Of a DNA stretch of 64,000 bases, positions 36,246-45,790 are shown one piece after another. Source of the stretch: Asparagopsis taxiformis (taxonomy: Eukaryota; Rhodophyta; Florideophyceae; Bonnemaisoniales; Bonnemaisoniaceae); the NCBI GenBank assembly GCA_030407315.1, contig JALQPE010002146.1, forward strand, positions 1 through 64,000. The letters run 5' to 3'. The notes under the pieces were generated by a model. The model ran no database searches, was not told the DNA's origin, and worked only from the letters and a program-made list of their open reading frames with translations. The translations under genes and the position numbers were made by a program. The number at the start of each line of letters is the position of its first letter. The first letter of the stretch is position 1.

Positions 36246-37973
36246 TTACTTGCCTCCACGTTTAGCATCTTCGAGAAACTTGTCAAGACCAAACATATCC
36301 TCGTTAGCCGAAGACTTGAGATCCGAATCCCTCTCAAATTCCACAGGTCTATCCCTGACGCCCCCTGATCTCGACGCGCCAGTGCCTCCCTGACCGTCAT
36401 TGCCGCCAAACCCTTTATCCGGTCTGAACCGACTGCTATCAGCGGCATCGCCCTTCGCAGCCGCCTGCGGACGACCGTACTGGAATTTGGTTGCCGAATT
36501 CCCGCCACCAAATAGAGGTTTCTCATACAGATTGTAACTATCTTCCGCACCATATCCACCAGCAAGTGAGATCGACCTCCCACCACCTTCCCCTCCCTCA
36601 TAGTTGAATAATCGTTGGTCATACATAACTTCGCCGTTCCCCCCGCCACCATTAACACTCTGACCCAAAGCCACACGCTCCGATATGTCACGATCCTGGT
36701 CCCTCGTCAACTTACTTCTCTTCAACATCGCTCCACCTTCTTCAATTCCCTGATTTTCTCTCCGCCGCAACTCACGCTCACGTTCCTCCCGCCTTTCTCT
36801 CCGAATTTCGTCCCGCCGTCTGACATCTTCATCCACCTGTTCCGAAGCCGCCGACTCCGTCGCATCCGACGCCCGAGGTCGGAATCGGTTCCGCCGCACG
36901 CGCGCCGCAGGCACGGCAAAATCGCCATCATTTGATACGGAAGGCGGAGCTGTATCTTCCACGCGTTGAATGTACGGCACATCGGACTGTGGCGGACTGG
37001 TGCGTTCACGTATAGTTCTACTCGATTCATCGTCGGCTGGTCCACGTGAGCTTGCAGCGTCCGTATATTCTGAAGGATCCATGTATCCCTTTCGTTCCTG
37101 CCGCGCACGAGCAGCCAGGTCACGGAGCTGTTTTTCTTTTGCCTCCTTCATCTTTCGTGACACCTGCCGATGAATCTGCGCACTTTTCTCCACGTTTTCA
37201 CGGGCGGTTCTTTCAGCCTGGTATAGAGCTTCCGCCAATGCCCCAAAGCGGTCGTTGATGCTATGGTCCTGTAGTCCCCGTCCGTCCGCCGCAAGTCGCT
37301 TGTCAAGAGAAATGGTATATCCTCGATTGTTCTTCCAATTCGACACTACGGGCGGGATGTTCCAATTTGCAGCCTCCTTTTTGCTCAACTTGCGGTCCGG
37401 AGAGTGCATAACAGGGACGGGCGGACTGGGCGGGTTTACGGGCGCTTTTCGATGAGCAAATCTCGGTGGTTCCATGGGATCAACAGGCGCTTCAACCATC
37501 TTAATTATGCGCTGACGCGACCCAGAATTATGCTCATTGTTGGTATTGGCGGGCGTGTATCTGATGAATGAGGGCTTTGCTGGGGCTGCGCTCTTCGATG
37601 TTTTCGCTTTCGCAGCGGAAATCTTCCCACTGATCACTTTTTCAAGAGCAGCACGAGTACGATCTGTAGTTTCGTCTGCCTCCTGTTGTGTTGGAAGTGG
37701 ACGTAGCGCTTCGTCACGTGTCTTCTCTACCATAGCATCTCGCGATGTGTGTACGACACGCGTGGCATTCTCGCCTTGTCGCACAATTGCAGAGTAGTCC
37801 AATTCTCCGGTCGCATCCTGTTTGATTTGAACAACTTTCGATACGCCTGCTTCTCGCGGTGCAGTGGCTGGAAGGACGGCAACCGCCTTCTCCGATGTCG
37901 AGGCAGTTTGTGCAGCTTCTTCGACCGTTAGACCATCTGTCGGTGCTGGGAGCACGTCCTTCAAAGACGCCAT
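36246..37973 (-). CDS. SNW1: SNW1/SKIP/Prp45 splicing and transcription factor
   Basis: 575 aa from the ATG at 37973. The SNW domain is clear at about 150-330: IVRQ-like start, SFIRYTPA, RIIKMVEAPVDPMEPPRF, then SNWKNNRGYTISLDKRLAADG (with S-N-W-K-N) and an Ala/Glu-rich helix (EALYQAERTARENVEKSAQIHR). A basic RRERREERERELRRREN helix and the C-terminal YDQRLFNYEGG and DKFLEDAKR follow. SNW1 is a core part of the activated spliceosome (NTC-related) and a transcription coregulator. The divergent neighbour begins 287 bp away. Confidence 0.95.
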   Translation of the reverse strand: MASLKDVLPAPTDGLTVEEAAQTASTSEKAVAVLPATAPREAGVSKVVQIKQDATGELDYSAIVRQGENATRVVHTSRDAMVEKTRDEALRPLPTQQEADETTDRTRAALEKVISGKISAAKAKTSKSAAPAKPSFIRYTPANTNNEHNSGSRQRIIKMVEAPVDPMEPPRFAHRKAPVNPPSPPVPVMHSPDRKLSKKEAANWNIPPVVSNWKNNRGYTISLDKRLAADGRGLQDHSINDRFGALAEALYQAERTARENVEKSAQIHRQVSRKMKEAKEKQLRDLAARARQERKGYMDPSEYTDAASSRGPADDESSRTIRERTSPPQSDVPYIQRVEDTAPPSVSNDGDFAVPAARVRRNRFRPRASDATESAASEQVDEDVRRRDEIRRERREERERELRRRENQGIEEGGAMLKRSKLTRDQDRDISERVALGQSVNGGGGNGEVMYDQRLFNYEGGEGGGRSISLAGGYGAEDSYNLYEKPLFGGGNSATKFQYGRPQAAAKGDAADSSRFRPDKGFGGNDGQGGTGASRSGGVRDRPVEFERDSDLKSSANEDMFGLDKFLEDAKRGGK

Positions 37974-38259
37974 GTTTCTATGTTTCTGCCTCGGCGAAAA
38001 TTCAGGCCGCGGCGCTGTGCTGAGGGAACGATTGGTGCTCAAGTGGATATGGGATTTATCGAGCACCGCGTCGGGCAGAATTTGTAATAATGGACAGAGC
38101 TTGATTTGATTCTGAAATATGTAAAATCAGAAATCACAGCGATTACATTCTCCAGCAGTGATGACGTTCGTCTGCAGCTGTCTCTACAGATTCTCGAATG
38201 TATAGCAGCTTACCAATTCGCGGCGCAGCACAACTCCGAGCATCAACAGGCTAAAAACG

Positions 38260-38607
38260 ATGAGTTCCACCATAGACATCTTGAAACAACGGGCACTATC
38301 TGCCCTATCAGAGGAACGACAAGTACTGCAGGCCGAGAAGGTGGCACTGGAGAAGCGACGAGATCTAGCTCTGCGTCGTTTACAGGCGTACACAACCTCA
38401 GTACAAGACGGTGAAAGCAGTGGCTGGTTGGACAGGCCGGAAAAAGTTACGGCCATGAAACAAAGACTGGAAGCTGCCATGACTGACGAGAAGGTATTGC
38501 TACAACTCGTCGATGAAGTTCGAACAATGAAAGACCAAATGACTATGAAACTCCTTGCATTACATTCTGCGCGATGTGAGGACAAGTTTGACGCAATGGA
38601 AGGATGA
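38260..38607 (+). CDS. Small coiled-coil protein
   Basis: 115 aa, helical and heptad-like throughout (LKQRALSALSEERQVLQAEKVALEKRRDL is the N-terminal character; LLQLVDEVRTMKDQMTMK near the end), with no membrane segment. No family recognised; size and shape resemble small subunits of tethering or chaperone complexes, which is only a resemblance. ATG at 38260 in an A-rich context. It shares a 287-bp promoter region with SNW1 and is convergent with the Rpr2 gene 25 bp away. Confidence 0.6.
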   Translation: MSSTIDILKQRALSALSEERQVLQAEKVALEKRRDLALRRLQAYTTSVQDGESSGWLDRPEKVTAMKQRLEAAMTDEKVLLQLVDEVRTMKDQMTMKLLALHSARCEDKFDAMEG

Positions 38608-38632
38608 ATGAATCACTCATCAAAGATTAATA

Positions 38633-39247
38633 TCACTGTGTAACACATACTGCTCTGCGCGTATTTCCACCTTTGCCATTCCCTATCTGTTCCCCATCAA
38701 CCAATCTCCTACCATCCCCAGACTTGTCTCCACTTCTCCCACCCTCTGTAGTCCCGTCCGCAACTGTACCTCCAGTCGTAGGCTTTCGATCCCTCTCTCC
38801 ATCCCCAGCTCCACCTCCTCCCGCAGAATCGCCCATACCCTCCCTAAGTGCACCAGCCACACCCCGCTCCTTCTTCTTCGGCGCCATACGACTAGGCTCA
38901 CGCGTCAAGTACCGCTTCATCTTCCCACAGTATCCGCACGTCACGCATAAATGCTGTTCTCGCTTGGAAGCTAGACGAATCTTCGGCGGTGTCGGACCCA
39001 GACCGGGCACCACCAGCGAGAAGCAATGCTTGCAATAGCGCCTCTTGATGGTCACTGAATCTGTTATCATATTGATGCGGCGGCATATCTGTCGCGAAGA
39101 CTTGAGGTAGAAGCGTGACACGCTCGGTGCTTGCGACGCTGTTAAATGGGAGGCGGTCCAGAGATGTGTGAGACGATAGCTGGCATCGTACTCTCTGGTG
39201 GCTTTTTTACGGTTTATACCGGTCTTGTCGAAGCGGCGCTTTCCCAT
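38633..39247 (-). CDS. RPR2: RNase P/MRP Rpr2/Rpp21-type protein, intact right copy
   Basis: 204 aa from the ATG at 39247. Compared with the left copy it keeps the reading frame that resembles human Rpp21 (HLWTASHLTASQAPSVSRFY against a FLYQAAH...ALARFY pattern) and the VVPGLG after the first Cys pair (CKHC). The second pair is CVTCGYC. The subunit stabilises the RNA-protein core of RNase P, which removes 5' leaders from tRNA precursors. The last 90 residues are Gly/Arg-rich with many short repeats. Because of the conserved PG and frame I take this as the functional copy. Confidence 0.82.
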   Translation of the reverse strand: MGKRRFDKTGINRKKATREYDASYRLTHLWTASHLTASQAPSVSRFYLKSSRQICRRINMITDSVTIKRRYCKHCFSLVVPGLGPTPPKIRLASKREQHLCVTCGYCGKMKRYLTREPSRMAPKKKERGVAGALREGMGDSAGGGGAGDGERDRKPTTGGTVADGTTEGGRSGDKSGDGRRLVDGEQIGNGKGGNTRRAVCVTQ

Positions 39248-39340
39248 TTGATTGTATTTTGGATGGGATGTTTGTGGAAGTAGGGTGCGATGGGCACTGG
39301 GGTGTCGGGGAGCGGATCAATATTGGGTTTAAAAAATTTT
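38695..39340 (-). repeat. Right copy of the Rpr2 block
   Basis: Inverted duplicate of 2990-3635. It includes about 90 bp upstream of the start codon. Confidence 0.85.
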
Positions 39341-39699
39341 ATTGTGCCGAACGACAATGTCAAGTCCACGTTGTGCTGCTGATCTATGATATTCCATTCC
39401 CCAAGCCGTTCGAATGGTCAGCACGACTATTTTACTGGTGTGTGTCGCCGACTCACGTTGCGAAACCACCGGGAAGGTAAAACAGCTGCGTAGACGGACC
39501 AGTTTAAAATAACCCTGCGTGAGCCCCACGTACATCTTCTTCCAAACCATGAAACACATCCGACACAGCACCCGGCAAGGAACAAAAGCCATGCCCCTGA
39601 GCTGAAGTAGCCGCGTCCAATATCTCCCCCACATAGGTCAGTCTTTCTGCCGACACTCTCCCAGGTAGCCATGAATTCCATTTCTGCCTGATACCACTG
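39341..39699 (-). other. Junction insert of unknown origin
   Basis: This stretch lies between the Rpr2 block and the right arm and is not found at the left end. One minus-strand frame is protein-like for about 60 codons (near 39504-39690; WNSWLPGRVSAERLTYVGEI and LPGAVSDVFHGLEEDV), then stops. It may be a fragment of another gene brought in during the rearrangement. No family recognised. Confidence 0.3.
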
Positions 39700-40631
39700 C
39701 AGCTGAAAACCCGAACAAACGCAATGTTTCTTCCTTCCAAAAGTCCGAACTGCAAGTCTCCGTACTGCAACGCCGCATCGCGCAAGGAGAAAAGGAACTT
39801 GCAGAGGAACGTATACGGAGTAAGGAACATGCTGAGGCGGAACGCAAGCGGGTTGAGGTCGAGAAGAATCGAGAAATACAGGATCTGAATGCGCAGTTGA
39901 AGAAGCTCGAGCTGGAGAGCAAAGATAGTGAAATTGCGCGTCTAGAGGCGAACAGGAATGCAAGTGATTTGATTCGTCTGAGAGCGCAGCAAGAAGAAAC
40001 GGAACAAGTGATGGCTAAGATGCAAACCGAGCTTGTAGAAACGAGGAGGGCAAGACTTACTGCCGAAGCAGAAGTTAGGGTGAGTCGGAGGCAATACGAA
40101 GAAGCGCTGAAGCAGCAAATTTCAGCATTGAACGAAAGCGGCGAACTGTTGGAGTTGCGCGCCACGTTGCATGGCCTGACTGAATCGGCCTCGACGCGAG
40201 AGAAGAACCTGGAACTTCAGCTGGCCGAATTCCGACGGAGAGCTGAGCAGGCAGAAGGAGCGGCGGCGAACGCTGAACGGAATGCACAGGACGCTGCGGA
40301 GGCGGCGAAATTAACTCAGGATCGCAGCAAGCAGGCTGTGGATATGGAACGAAAAGCACGTCTGGCAGCAGAGGCTGAGCTGAAGGAATCGAAGGATCAG
40401 ATGGCGCAGGAGAAACTTGCACAAGAAAAGCTTGAAGCCAAGGCGAAAGCGGAGGCGCAGAGCACGGAGATTGTCAAGACTTCCTCGCGAAGAGGCCTGC
40501 GTAAGAGTTCGTCGAGAAATGCGGGGAGAGATAATGCAAAGAAGAAGAAGGAGCATTCGAAACTGGCGAGTGGTTCCACTGATGAGGCGCCGAGGAAGAA
40601 GGCGTACCACAGGTCGAGACTTTTCGGCTAA
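39700..40631 (+). pseudogene. 5'-truncated copy of the coiled-coil gene
   Basis: The last 304 or so codons of the gene at 8986-12294 are repeated here. Homology begins at about 39700, inside the coiled coil. The frame stays open to the same stop codon but has no upstream ATG near the junction; an in-frame stop lies at 39672. Nearly identical to the full copy, so the truncation is recent. It may give a short protein from an internal start, but the simplest reading is a dead fragment. Confidence 0.75.
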
Positions 40632-40763
40632 ACCAGCAAACCAACCACTTTAGTTGTCACTTTGCAACTTGCGAAATGATCGCACTCAACTAAATATGTA
40701 TCCATCCCAATCCGCATATAAACAAATGCCGCCTCGCATTGACCATTGTTACGTTTGCCTCGT

Positions 40764-41744
40764 CTACGCGCCGCGCCGATCGTCCGGAAACGTCTGTATC
40801 AGGGCTGGGTCCTTGGCGAGCGGCAGTTCTGAAAAGTACCGATGCTTCAGAGCGTCTGTTGCCGTAATCCTGCGCTGCGGGTCGTACAGCAACATACTCT
40901 CGATAAGATCAACGGCGGCAGTCGAGACCATCGCGGCCGGCGACGCGAGCACATCGCGCAGTCGACTCTCCTTTCCCCCGCGGAACACCAATCTCTGTGC
41001 ATTTGGCAACTGCGCAAACCCACTCCACCTCTGCTCGCACGGTGCACCGAGCACATCTGCGATGCGCGCCATCTGGTCGAGCTCGCCCTTGCCGTCGAAC
41101 AACGGCCTCTTCAAAACGAGCTCTGCGAATATGCAGCCCACCGCCCACATGTCCACGGCGGCGGAGTACTCGCGAGCGCCCATGAGCAGCTCGGGAGCGC
41201 GGTACCACAGCGTGACGACGCCCTGCGTGTACGCGGGCAACGGGTCGGCGTAGAAGCGCGCGAGTCCGAAATCGCACAGTTTCAGCACGCCGCGCGCGGT
41301 GAGCAGCAGATTGGACGGCTTGAGGTCGCGGTGCAGCACCCAGTGTTGGTGCAGATGGGCGACGCCGCGCAGCAGTTGTTGCACGAGTGATTTGAGTTCG
41401 GACGGCATGTACGCGCGTTGCATGCGCTCCAATAATGTGTACAGATCGTGTTGGGCATACTCCATGACGATGTACACGTCTTGGTCGTCGTCCGTGACGA
41501 CCTCGCGAACGTGCACGACGTTGGGATGGCGTAGTGCGAGCAGAGTCGTGATTTCACGCAGACATGTTACGGGGAAGCCGTCGCCTTGCTGTGTGAATTT
41601 GACCTGTTTCAACGCGTATATGTGTCCTGTTTGGCGGTCGCGCGCGCGGAACACGAGCCCGTACGTGCCCTGGTCGATAAAGTTGAGCCGCTCGTAGACG
41701 CCGATGCTGCGGCAGGCGGCGTCCGTTTCGCAGGCGGGCGCCAT
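40764..41744 (-). CDS. CDK10/CDK11 (PITSLRE-like) protein kinase, right copy
   Basis: 326 aa, the same kinase as at 7873-8853 with one visible change (YSAAVD for YSTAVD, next to the WYRAPELL segment). All catalytic motifs are kept: HRDLKPSN, DFG and the FPVTCLREI helix. Third-position differences are few, so both copies are probably active or the duplication is very recent. The spacer to the CBS gene is 9 nt longer than in the left arm and differs in sequence just before the CDK leader, which could alter its promoter. Confidence 0.92.
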   Translation of the reverse strand: MAPACETDAACRSIGVYERLNFIDQGTYGLVFRARDRQTGHIYALKQVKFTQQGDGFPVTCLREITTLLALRHPNVVHVREVVTDDDQDVYIVMEYAQHDLYTLLERMQRAYMPSELKSLVQQLLRGVAHLHQHWVLHRDLKPSNLLLTARGVLKLCDFGLARFYADPLPAYTQGVVTLWYRAPELLMGAREYSAAVDMWAVGCIFAELVLKRPLFDGKGELDQMARIADVLGAPCEQRWSGFAQLPNAQRLVFRGGKESRLRDVLASPAAMVSTAAVDLIESMLLYDPQRRITATDALKHRYFSELPLAKDPALIQTFPDDRRGA

Positions 41745-41853
41745 GTTATCGCCTCTTCACTCGAGCGCTCTACTGTACAAAATTACGATAACACTCGCGA
41801 GTATCGCTTCCCTCCCGCCGCACTCTATCCAACCTCTTTATGTTCTACTCTTC

Positions 41854-44364
41854 TTACTTTTTGCCATCATAGTTCATCGCGCCCAACAAAGCCCCAAGTT
41901 TCATAATTGTCTCCTTCTTCCCTCCCAAACTTCCCTTCACAACACTCCTAAGCGCTTCGACTTCCTTCGCAACCTGCCTATCACTTCCATCAATTTTCTG
42001 CGCCGCCTCATAGCACTCCAGCGCTCTATCTACCTGATCCAGTTCCGCCAGACATTTTCCACACCCCTTCAGCGCCTCGACATTTTCTACATCAATCTTC
42101 GCCGCCGCATCGTAATCCTCCAGGGCCATATCGAAATCATCAAATGCAATGTAGCACTTTGCTCTTCCAAGCCGCAGCCCCACCTGCGCCGACACCCCGG
42201 CCGCAAGTTCCAAATACACTGCCTCCACCCGAAGCGCATTCGAGAAGCAATTCATTGCGTCCCCAACATCCCCGCTCTGCCACGCCTCCGCTGCCGCCTT
42301 GCCAGCAGACTCGAGCTCGTCCTTGAACGCATCCACCGCACCCGAATTTTCCCATCCAGCTTCGATCCGCTCCGCCATTCGCCCAGCCTCCTCATACCTC
42401 CTCTGATCGATCAGCGCCTCGATGAGCCCGATCACACAGTTCTGGAACGTGACATCGCCCACTTCCCCCCCGTGCCCCGCTTCCAGCAATCGAATCGCGG
42501 CGCGATAGTCTTCCTCTGCCCCGGACGAATCGCCGTTGAAAAGCCGCGCCGCTGCACGTCCCCCGCGGGCACGCGAATTTCTGTCATCAAGCTTCAGTGC
42601 ACTGCTGTATAGCGAGATGGCTTCGCCAAACTTGCCGTCCATCAACTGCTGATGTGCCGCAGCCGCCTTGGCCATGGATGGTGTTTGTACAGCGCGTTGC
42701 GATATGGCCCGTGGAAGTCCACGCGGCACCTGCTCTTCCGTTTGCGGTCGTGGTGCGCCGACAACCGGCGTGGAGCGGTCAGCCACTGCCTGATTATCGC
42801 GCTGTGAGCTTGGTAGTGCTGTTAAAAGAGGTGCAGTGTTCGCCTCGTTGTCCTTTCGGGGAACGTCGCTTTCACTGGCAGGCGGCGAGCCGCTCTTGAC
42901 ACTAGGAATAGATCGTGCGATGGGACTGCCAGTTCTCGACGAAACTGGCGAATGCGTTTGGCTCGACGAAACCGCTCTGTCGGTCTCGTACACCCGTAAC
43001 GTCACAGTTTTGTTCCGAGTGTCGGCAAAGTCCCCCAAACAAGCCGCGAGATCTTCACTATTAGAAATTAGTACTTCATCGCCGTCTTCGTCGATATACT
43101 TTATCTTGATAGGCCCTACGCTTGTCGAGCCCGCGTATCGTCGGCGGACGTCCACAACAAACTGATCGAAAGCGCCAGAGTCTGTTGTGATCGGCACTTT
43201 GATACGTCGAAACTCGTTGCTTTTGTCGCGAAATTTAAAAGACGCGAGTGGAGCGTCGCTCACACCAAGCCTGCTTTGCTGAACAACTGGCTTGTCCGCG
43301 CCGCCGCCGAGAGCAGGGTGCCGTCCTTCCGAGTACATTGCACGAGACACGTGCTGCTGTGGAATAGGTACTGCATCTGCTTCCAACTCTTGTGTACCAT
43401 AGTTTTTCGAGAAAAGCATACCGAAAAGTGAAGTGAGCCCTCGCGCAGCCCACGGTCGCTGAGCGTTACCAGGCGCTTTGTTCTGGTTGGATGATGTTGT
43501 TTGCAAACCGGCGATAGCATGTGAAGCGAGGTGTAGAACGTCGACGAGACCAATAACAACTCTTGTATGGTCTTCAACAACCGGGAGGTGTTTGAATCCA
43601 CAAGCCTGCATCCTCTGCAGAGACTCGAGAATAGTGAAATGCGGACTTGCACAATCGGGACTTCTCGTCATGACATCCTCCAAACGGGTTGCAGCTGGGT
43701 CACATCGTTTCAGCACCACTCGCGTCACAATATCACGGCATGTGAAAATGCCGTCCAGCACACCATGATCATCCACTACCACAATGGCCGCTATATGTTT
43801 TCTGACCAACAGTTGGCACGCGTCGAGCACTGTATGTGATTGCTTGAGCGTGCCAAATGGGGACGATTCCACAATGGGACGCAGTGTTGGTTTCTCAATG
43901 GTGTCACGTGCGGCGCGCATAAAATCAAAACCACGACGAGTGGGGACCATGGAATACGTCATCTGCAACCTGGTAATGGCGTCATATGCAAGCGATAGCA
44001 CGTCCACGATGCCGAGAATTGCTCCGTCGTGTGGTCGGACAACAGGAATGTGACGGAAGCCGCCCTCTCTCATTAGGGAAAGAGCATTTGCAGGTGTCTC
44101 ATTCGGGGGCAGCGTGACCGGATGTGCGGACATTATTTGTGAAACCCGAACACTGGTCAGGTTCTCTGCTCGTGCAATACATTTGGCAACGTCTTTGGTT
44201 GTCACTATTCCGGCAAGCCCACTAACATTGATTGAAAGAACGGCGACGGCGTCGACATGGCCGTCTGCAAACACATGTGATAGCTCTAGCACTGACGCAT
44301 GTTCCAATACAGTCAACGGGGCACCTGTGCGTTTCACAACATCGCCGAGTGTTCGGAGCGACAT
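41854..44364 (-). CDS. CBS(x4)-PB1-TPR protein, right copy
   Basis: 836 aa from the ATG at 44364, equivalent to the start at 5262. Same domains as the left copy: four CBS (about 15-300), PB1 (about 374-459) and TPR-like repeats (560-836). Visible protein differences are two residues in the linker before PB1 (RHPALGGGAD for RYPALGGGVD). Several further base differences cluster in the same 150 bp (left-arm 6195-6330), while the rest is almost unchanged. Confidence 0.85.
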   Translation of the reverse strand: MSLRTLGDVVKRTGAPLTVLEHASVLELSHVFADGHVDAVAVLSINVSGLAGIVTTKDVAKCIARAENLTSVRVSQIMSAHPVTLPPNETPANALSLMREGGFRHIPVVRPHDGAILGIVDVLSLAYDAITRLQMTYSMVPTRRGFDFMRAARDTIEKPTLRPIVESSPFGTLKQSHTVLDACQLLVRKHIAAIVVVDDHGVLDGIFTCRDIVTRVVLKRCDPAATRLEDVMTRSPDCASPHFTILESLQRMQACGFKHLPVVEDHTRVVIGLVDVLHLASHAIAGLQTTSSNQNKAPGNAQRPWAARGLTSLFGMLFSKNYGTQELEADAVPIPQQHVSRAMYSEGRHPALGGGADKPVVQQSRLGVSDAPLASFKFRDKSNEFRRIKVPITTDSGAFDQFVVDVRRRYAGSTSVGPIKIKYIDEDGDEVLISNSEDLAACLGDFADTRNKTVTLRVYETDRAVSSSQTHSPVSSRTGSPIARSIPSVKSGSPPASESDVPRKDNEANTAPLLTALPSSQRDNQAVADRSTPVVGAPRPQTEEQVPRGLPRAISQRAVQTPSMAKAAAAHQQLMDGKFGEAISLYSSALKLDDRNSRARGGRAAARLFNGDSSGAEEDYRAAIRLLEAGHGGEVGDVTFQNCVIGLIEALIDQRRYEEAGRMAERIEAGWENSGAVDAFKDELESAGKAAAEAWQSGDVGDAMNCFSNALRVEAVYLELAAGVSAQVGLRLGRAKCYIAFDDFDMALEDYDAAAKIDVENVEALKGCGKCLAELDQVDRALECYEAAQKIDGSDRQVAKEVEALRSVVKGSLGGKKETIMKLGALLGAMNYDGKK

Positions 44365-44639
44365 AATAGTCTGACTCCAAAATAGCAATGGCAGAGCGAC
44401 GATAGGATGCGAATAGCGGGGATGTCCACGCGCGCATGCGGTTCACCGCAGGGAAACGCAACTTTCTCAGGTCTATGGGCTCTAACGTACGCGTTCGTTT
44501 ATTGACTTGAAATATCCAGCAAAGCAAATAGATTTTGAAAGTCAAATTCCCATTTCCGCCGCATGTTTCACCAAGTGTAAACTCCAATGCTTACTCGGCT
44601 TGAACGTTCTTTATAGTCCGACTTATCAATACCTCGTCA

Positions 44640-44880
44640 ATTGATACAATTCAACGACGCCGCCACATAAAATGGATATCCAAAGTTTGTACAAGTCATC
44701 TTCTGGTGAACCAATGCAGAAATGGCATCGAACAAATTATTCTGGCAGACGATCTTGACCAAGTCTCACACAACCACCACACTGAAAACCTACCAGCACT
44801 GTGAAAGCCATTCTGATCCAAAAGCAACCCAAACAAGCACGTACGGAACGTTACAAAAAACCGAGATCCCAACCCCCAAC
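44640..44880 (+). pseudogene. Decayed copy of the three-finger zinc-finger gene
   Basis: The promoter and first codons match 4895 downward (start at 44722, MASNKLFWQT for MASKKLFWQT). The first Cys of finger 1 is changed to Tyr, indels shift the frame after about 30 codons, and no complete finger remains. Homology fades at about 44880, just before the end of the next gene. The other part of the zinc-finger gene is missing. Confidence 0.8.
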
Positions 44881-44944
44881 CAACGTCTCAACCGCAGCAT
44901 CATCTGTCACGCAGCGCACGTTTGCACCGCACCAAACCCAAAAC

Positions 44945-45790
44945 TCAATCGCGCGAGAAACTCCACGCCGCGAGCCCACGCAGTTCCCTGGTCTTTGTAA
45001 CGGCGGGGAGACAGAGGTCAGAAATGCGTGCAGTATATTCGGTGGGATACTTTCTCAATAACATGACATGCTCTGCATCCTGCACGCGCCACATGCGGGC
45101 ATCATGGCCATTGGCGCGTCGTTCCTGCACGAGCGCATCGATTCTTTCCGCGTCCAACAGGGCGTCCATTTCGGAGTAGACGTAGAGTTCCGGGACGTCA
45201 TAATCAGCGGATCTGAAATCGTCCCAAAACGCGTTCTGAAAGTCTCCCCAGCCGATGCGAATGAGGGCCGAGTAGATGAGAAAGAGCATGTACACGATGC
45301 AGCGGAGATACTTTGGCACCTGCAGTCCCTCGTTCATCGAGGTTGCGATCGCCCGCACGTGCAGATAGCACGGGGCCGAGTCGAATATAACGGCGGAAAG
45401 CGCCTTTTGCACGGGGGTGTAGACGGGGGAATCGGCGAATATGCGCGGGAGATGCGGGGCGGATACGGCGCCGCCGTTGGAGAAATACATAAACACCAGA
45501 GCGCCGTCCGTGAGACGCGGGTTGGCGCAGAGGATTTGCAGGACGGATTCGAGGTGTTGACGGGAGAGATTTTGGACGTTTGGCGCGTACATAATGCTCA
45601 TGGGGATGATGTATTGCACGGTGTTGAAGTGCATCGATTCGAATATGGCGCCGTACTTGGATAGATTGCGCTGCGAGCTACCGATCCATCCGGCGAGAAC
45701 GGCAGTCGGATTGGGGTTGGCGCGCTGCTCGTGTTGGAGTTTGATGCATACCTTGTCGCCGAACGACGTCGTTTCGGTGTACGTCTCCAT
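44945..45790 (-). CDS. DUF829/TMEM53-like alpha/beta hydrolase
   Basis: 281 aa from the ATG at 45790. Family blocks: AVLAGWIGSSQRNLSKYGAIF near the start, VFMYFSNGG (nucleophile-elbow-like S-N-G), VIFDSAPCYLHVRA, a hydrophobic helix (YLRCIVYMLFLIYSALIRIGW), then PELYVYSEMDALLDAERI, and a final VQDAEHVMLLRKYPTEY with the His. Human TMEM53 is a nuclear-envelope protein; the plant and algal members are largely uncharacterised. The stop lies about 65 bp beyond the outer edge of the right duplication arm. Confidence 0.88.
   Translation of the reverse strand: METYTETTSFGDKVCIKLQHEQRANPNPTAVLAGWIGSSQRNLSKYGAIFESMHFNTVQYIIPMSIMYAPNVQNLSRQHLESVLQILCANPRLTDGALVFMYFSNGGAVSAPHLPRIFADSPVYTPVQKALSAVIFDSAPCYLHVRAIATSMNEGLQVPKYLRCIVYMLFLIYSALIRIGWGDFQNAFWDDFRSADYDVPELYVYSEMDALLDAERIDALVQERRANGHDARMWRVQDAEHVMLLRKYPTEYTARISDLCLPAVTKTRELRGLAAWSFSRD

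Larger units (their letters stand above)
39700..44880 (-). repeat. Right arm of the large inverted duplication
   Basis: Inverted partner of 4750-9917. Inner end at 39700 in the coiled-coil gene; outer end beyond the decayed zinc-finger copy at about 44880. Flanks on both sides are unrelated to those of the left arm. Confidence 0.95.

Noticed and set aside
39897..40631. A separate 244-aa coiled-coil gene in the right arm
   Set aside because: It is the 3' part of the gene at 8986-12294; homology begins upstream at about 39700 and no ATG start exists for it.
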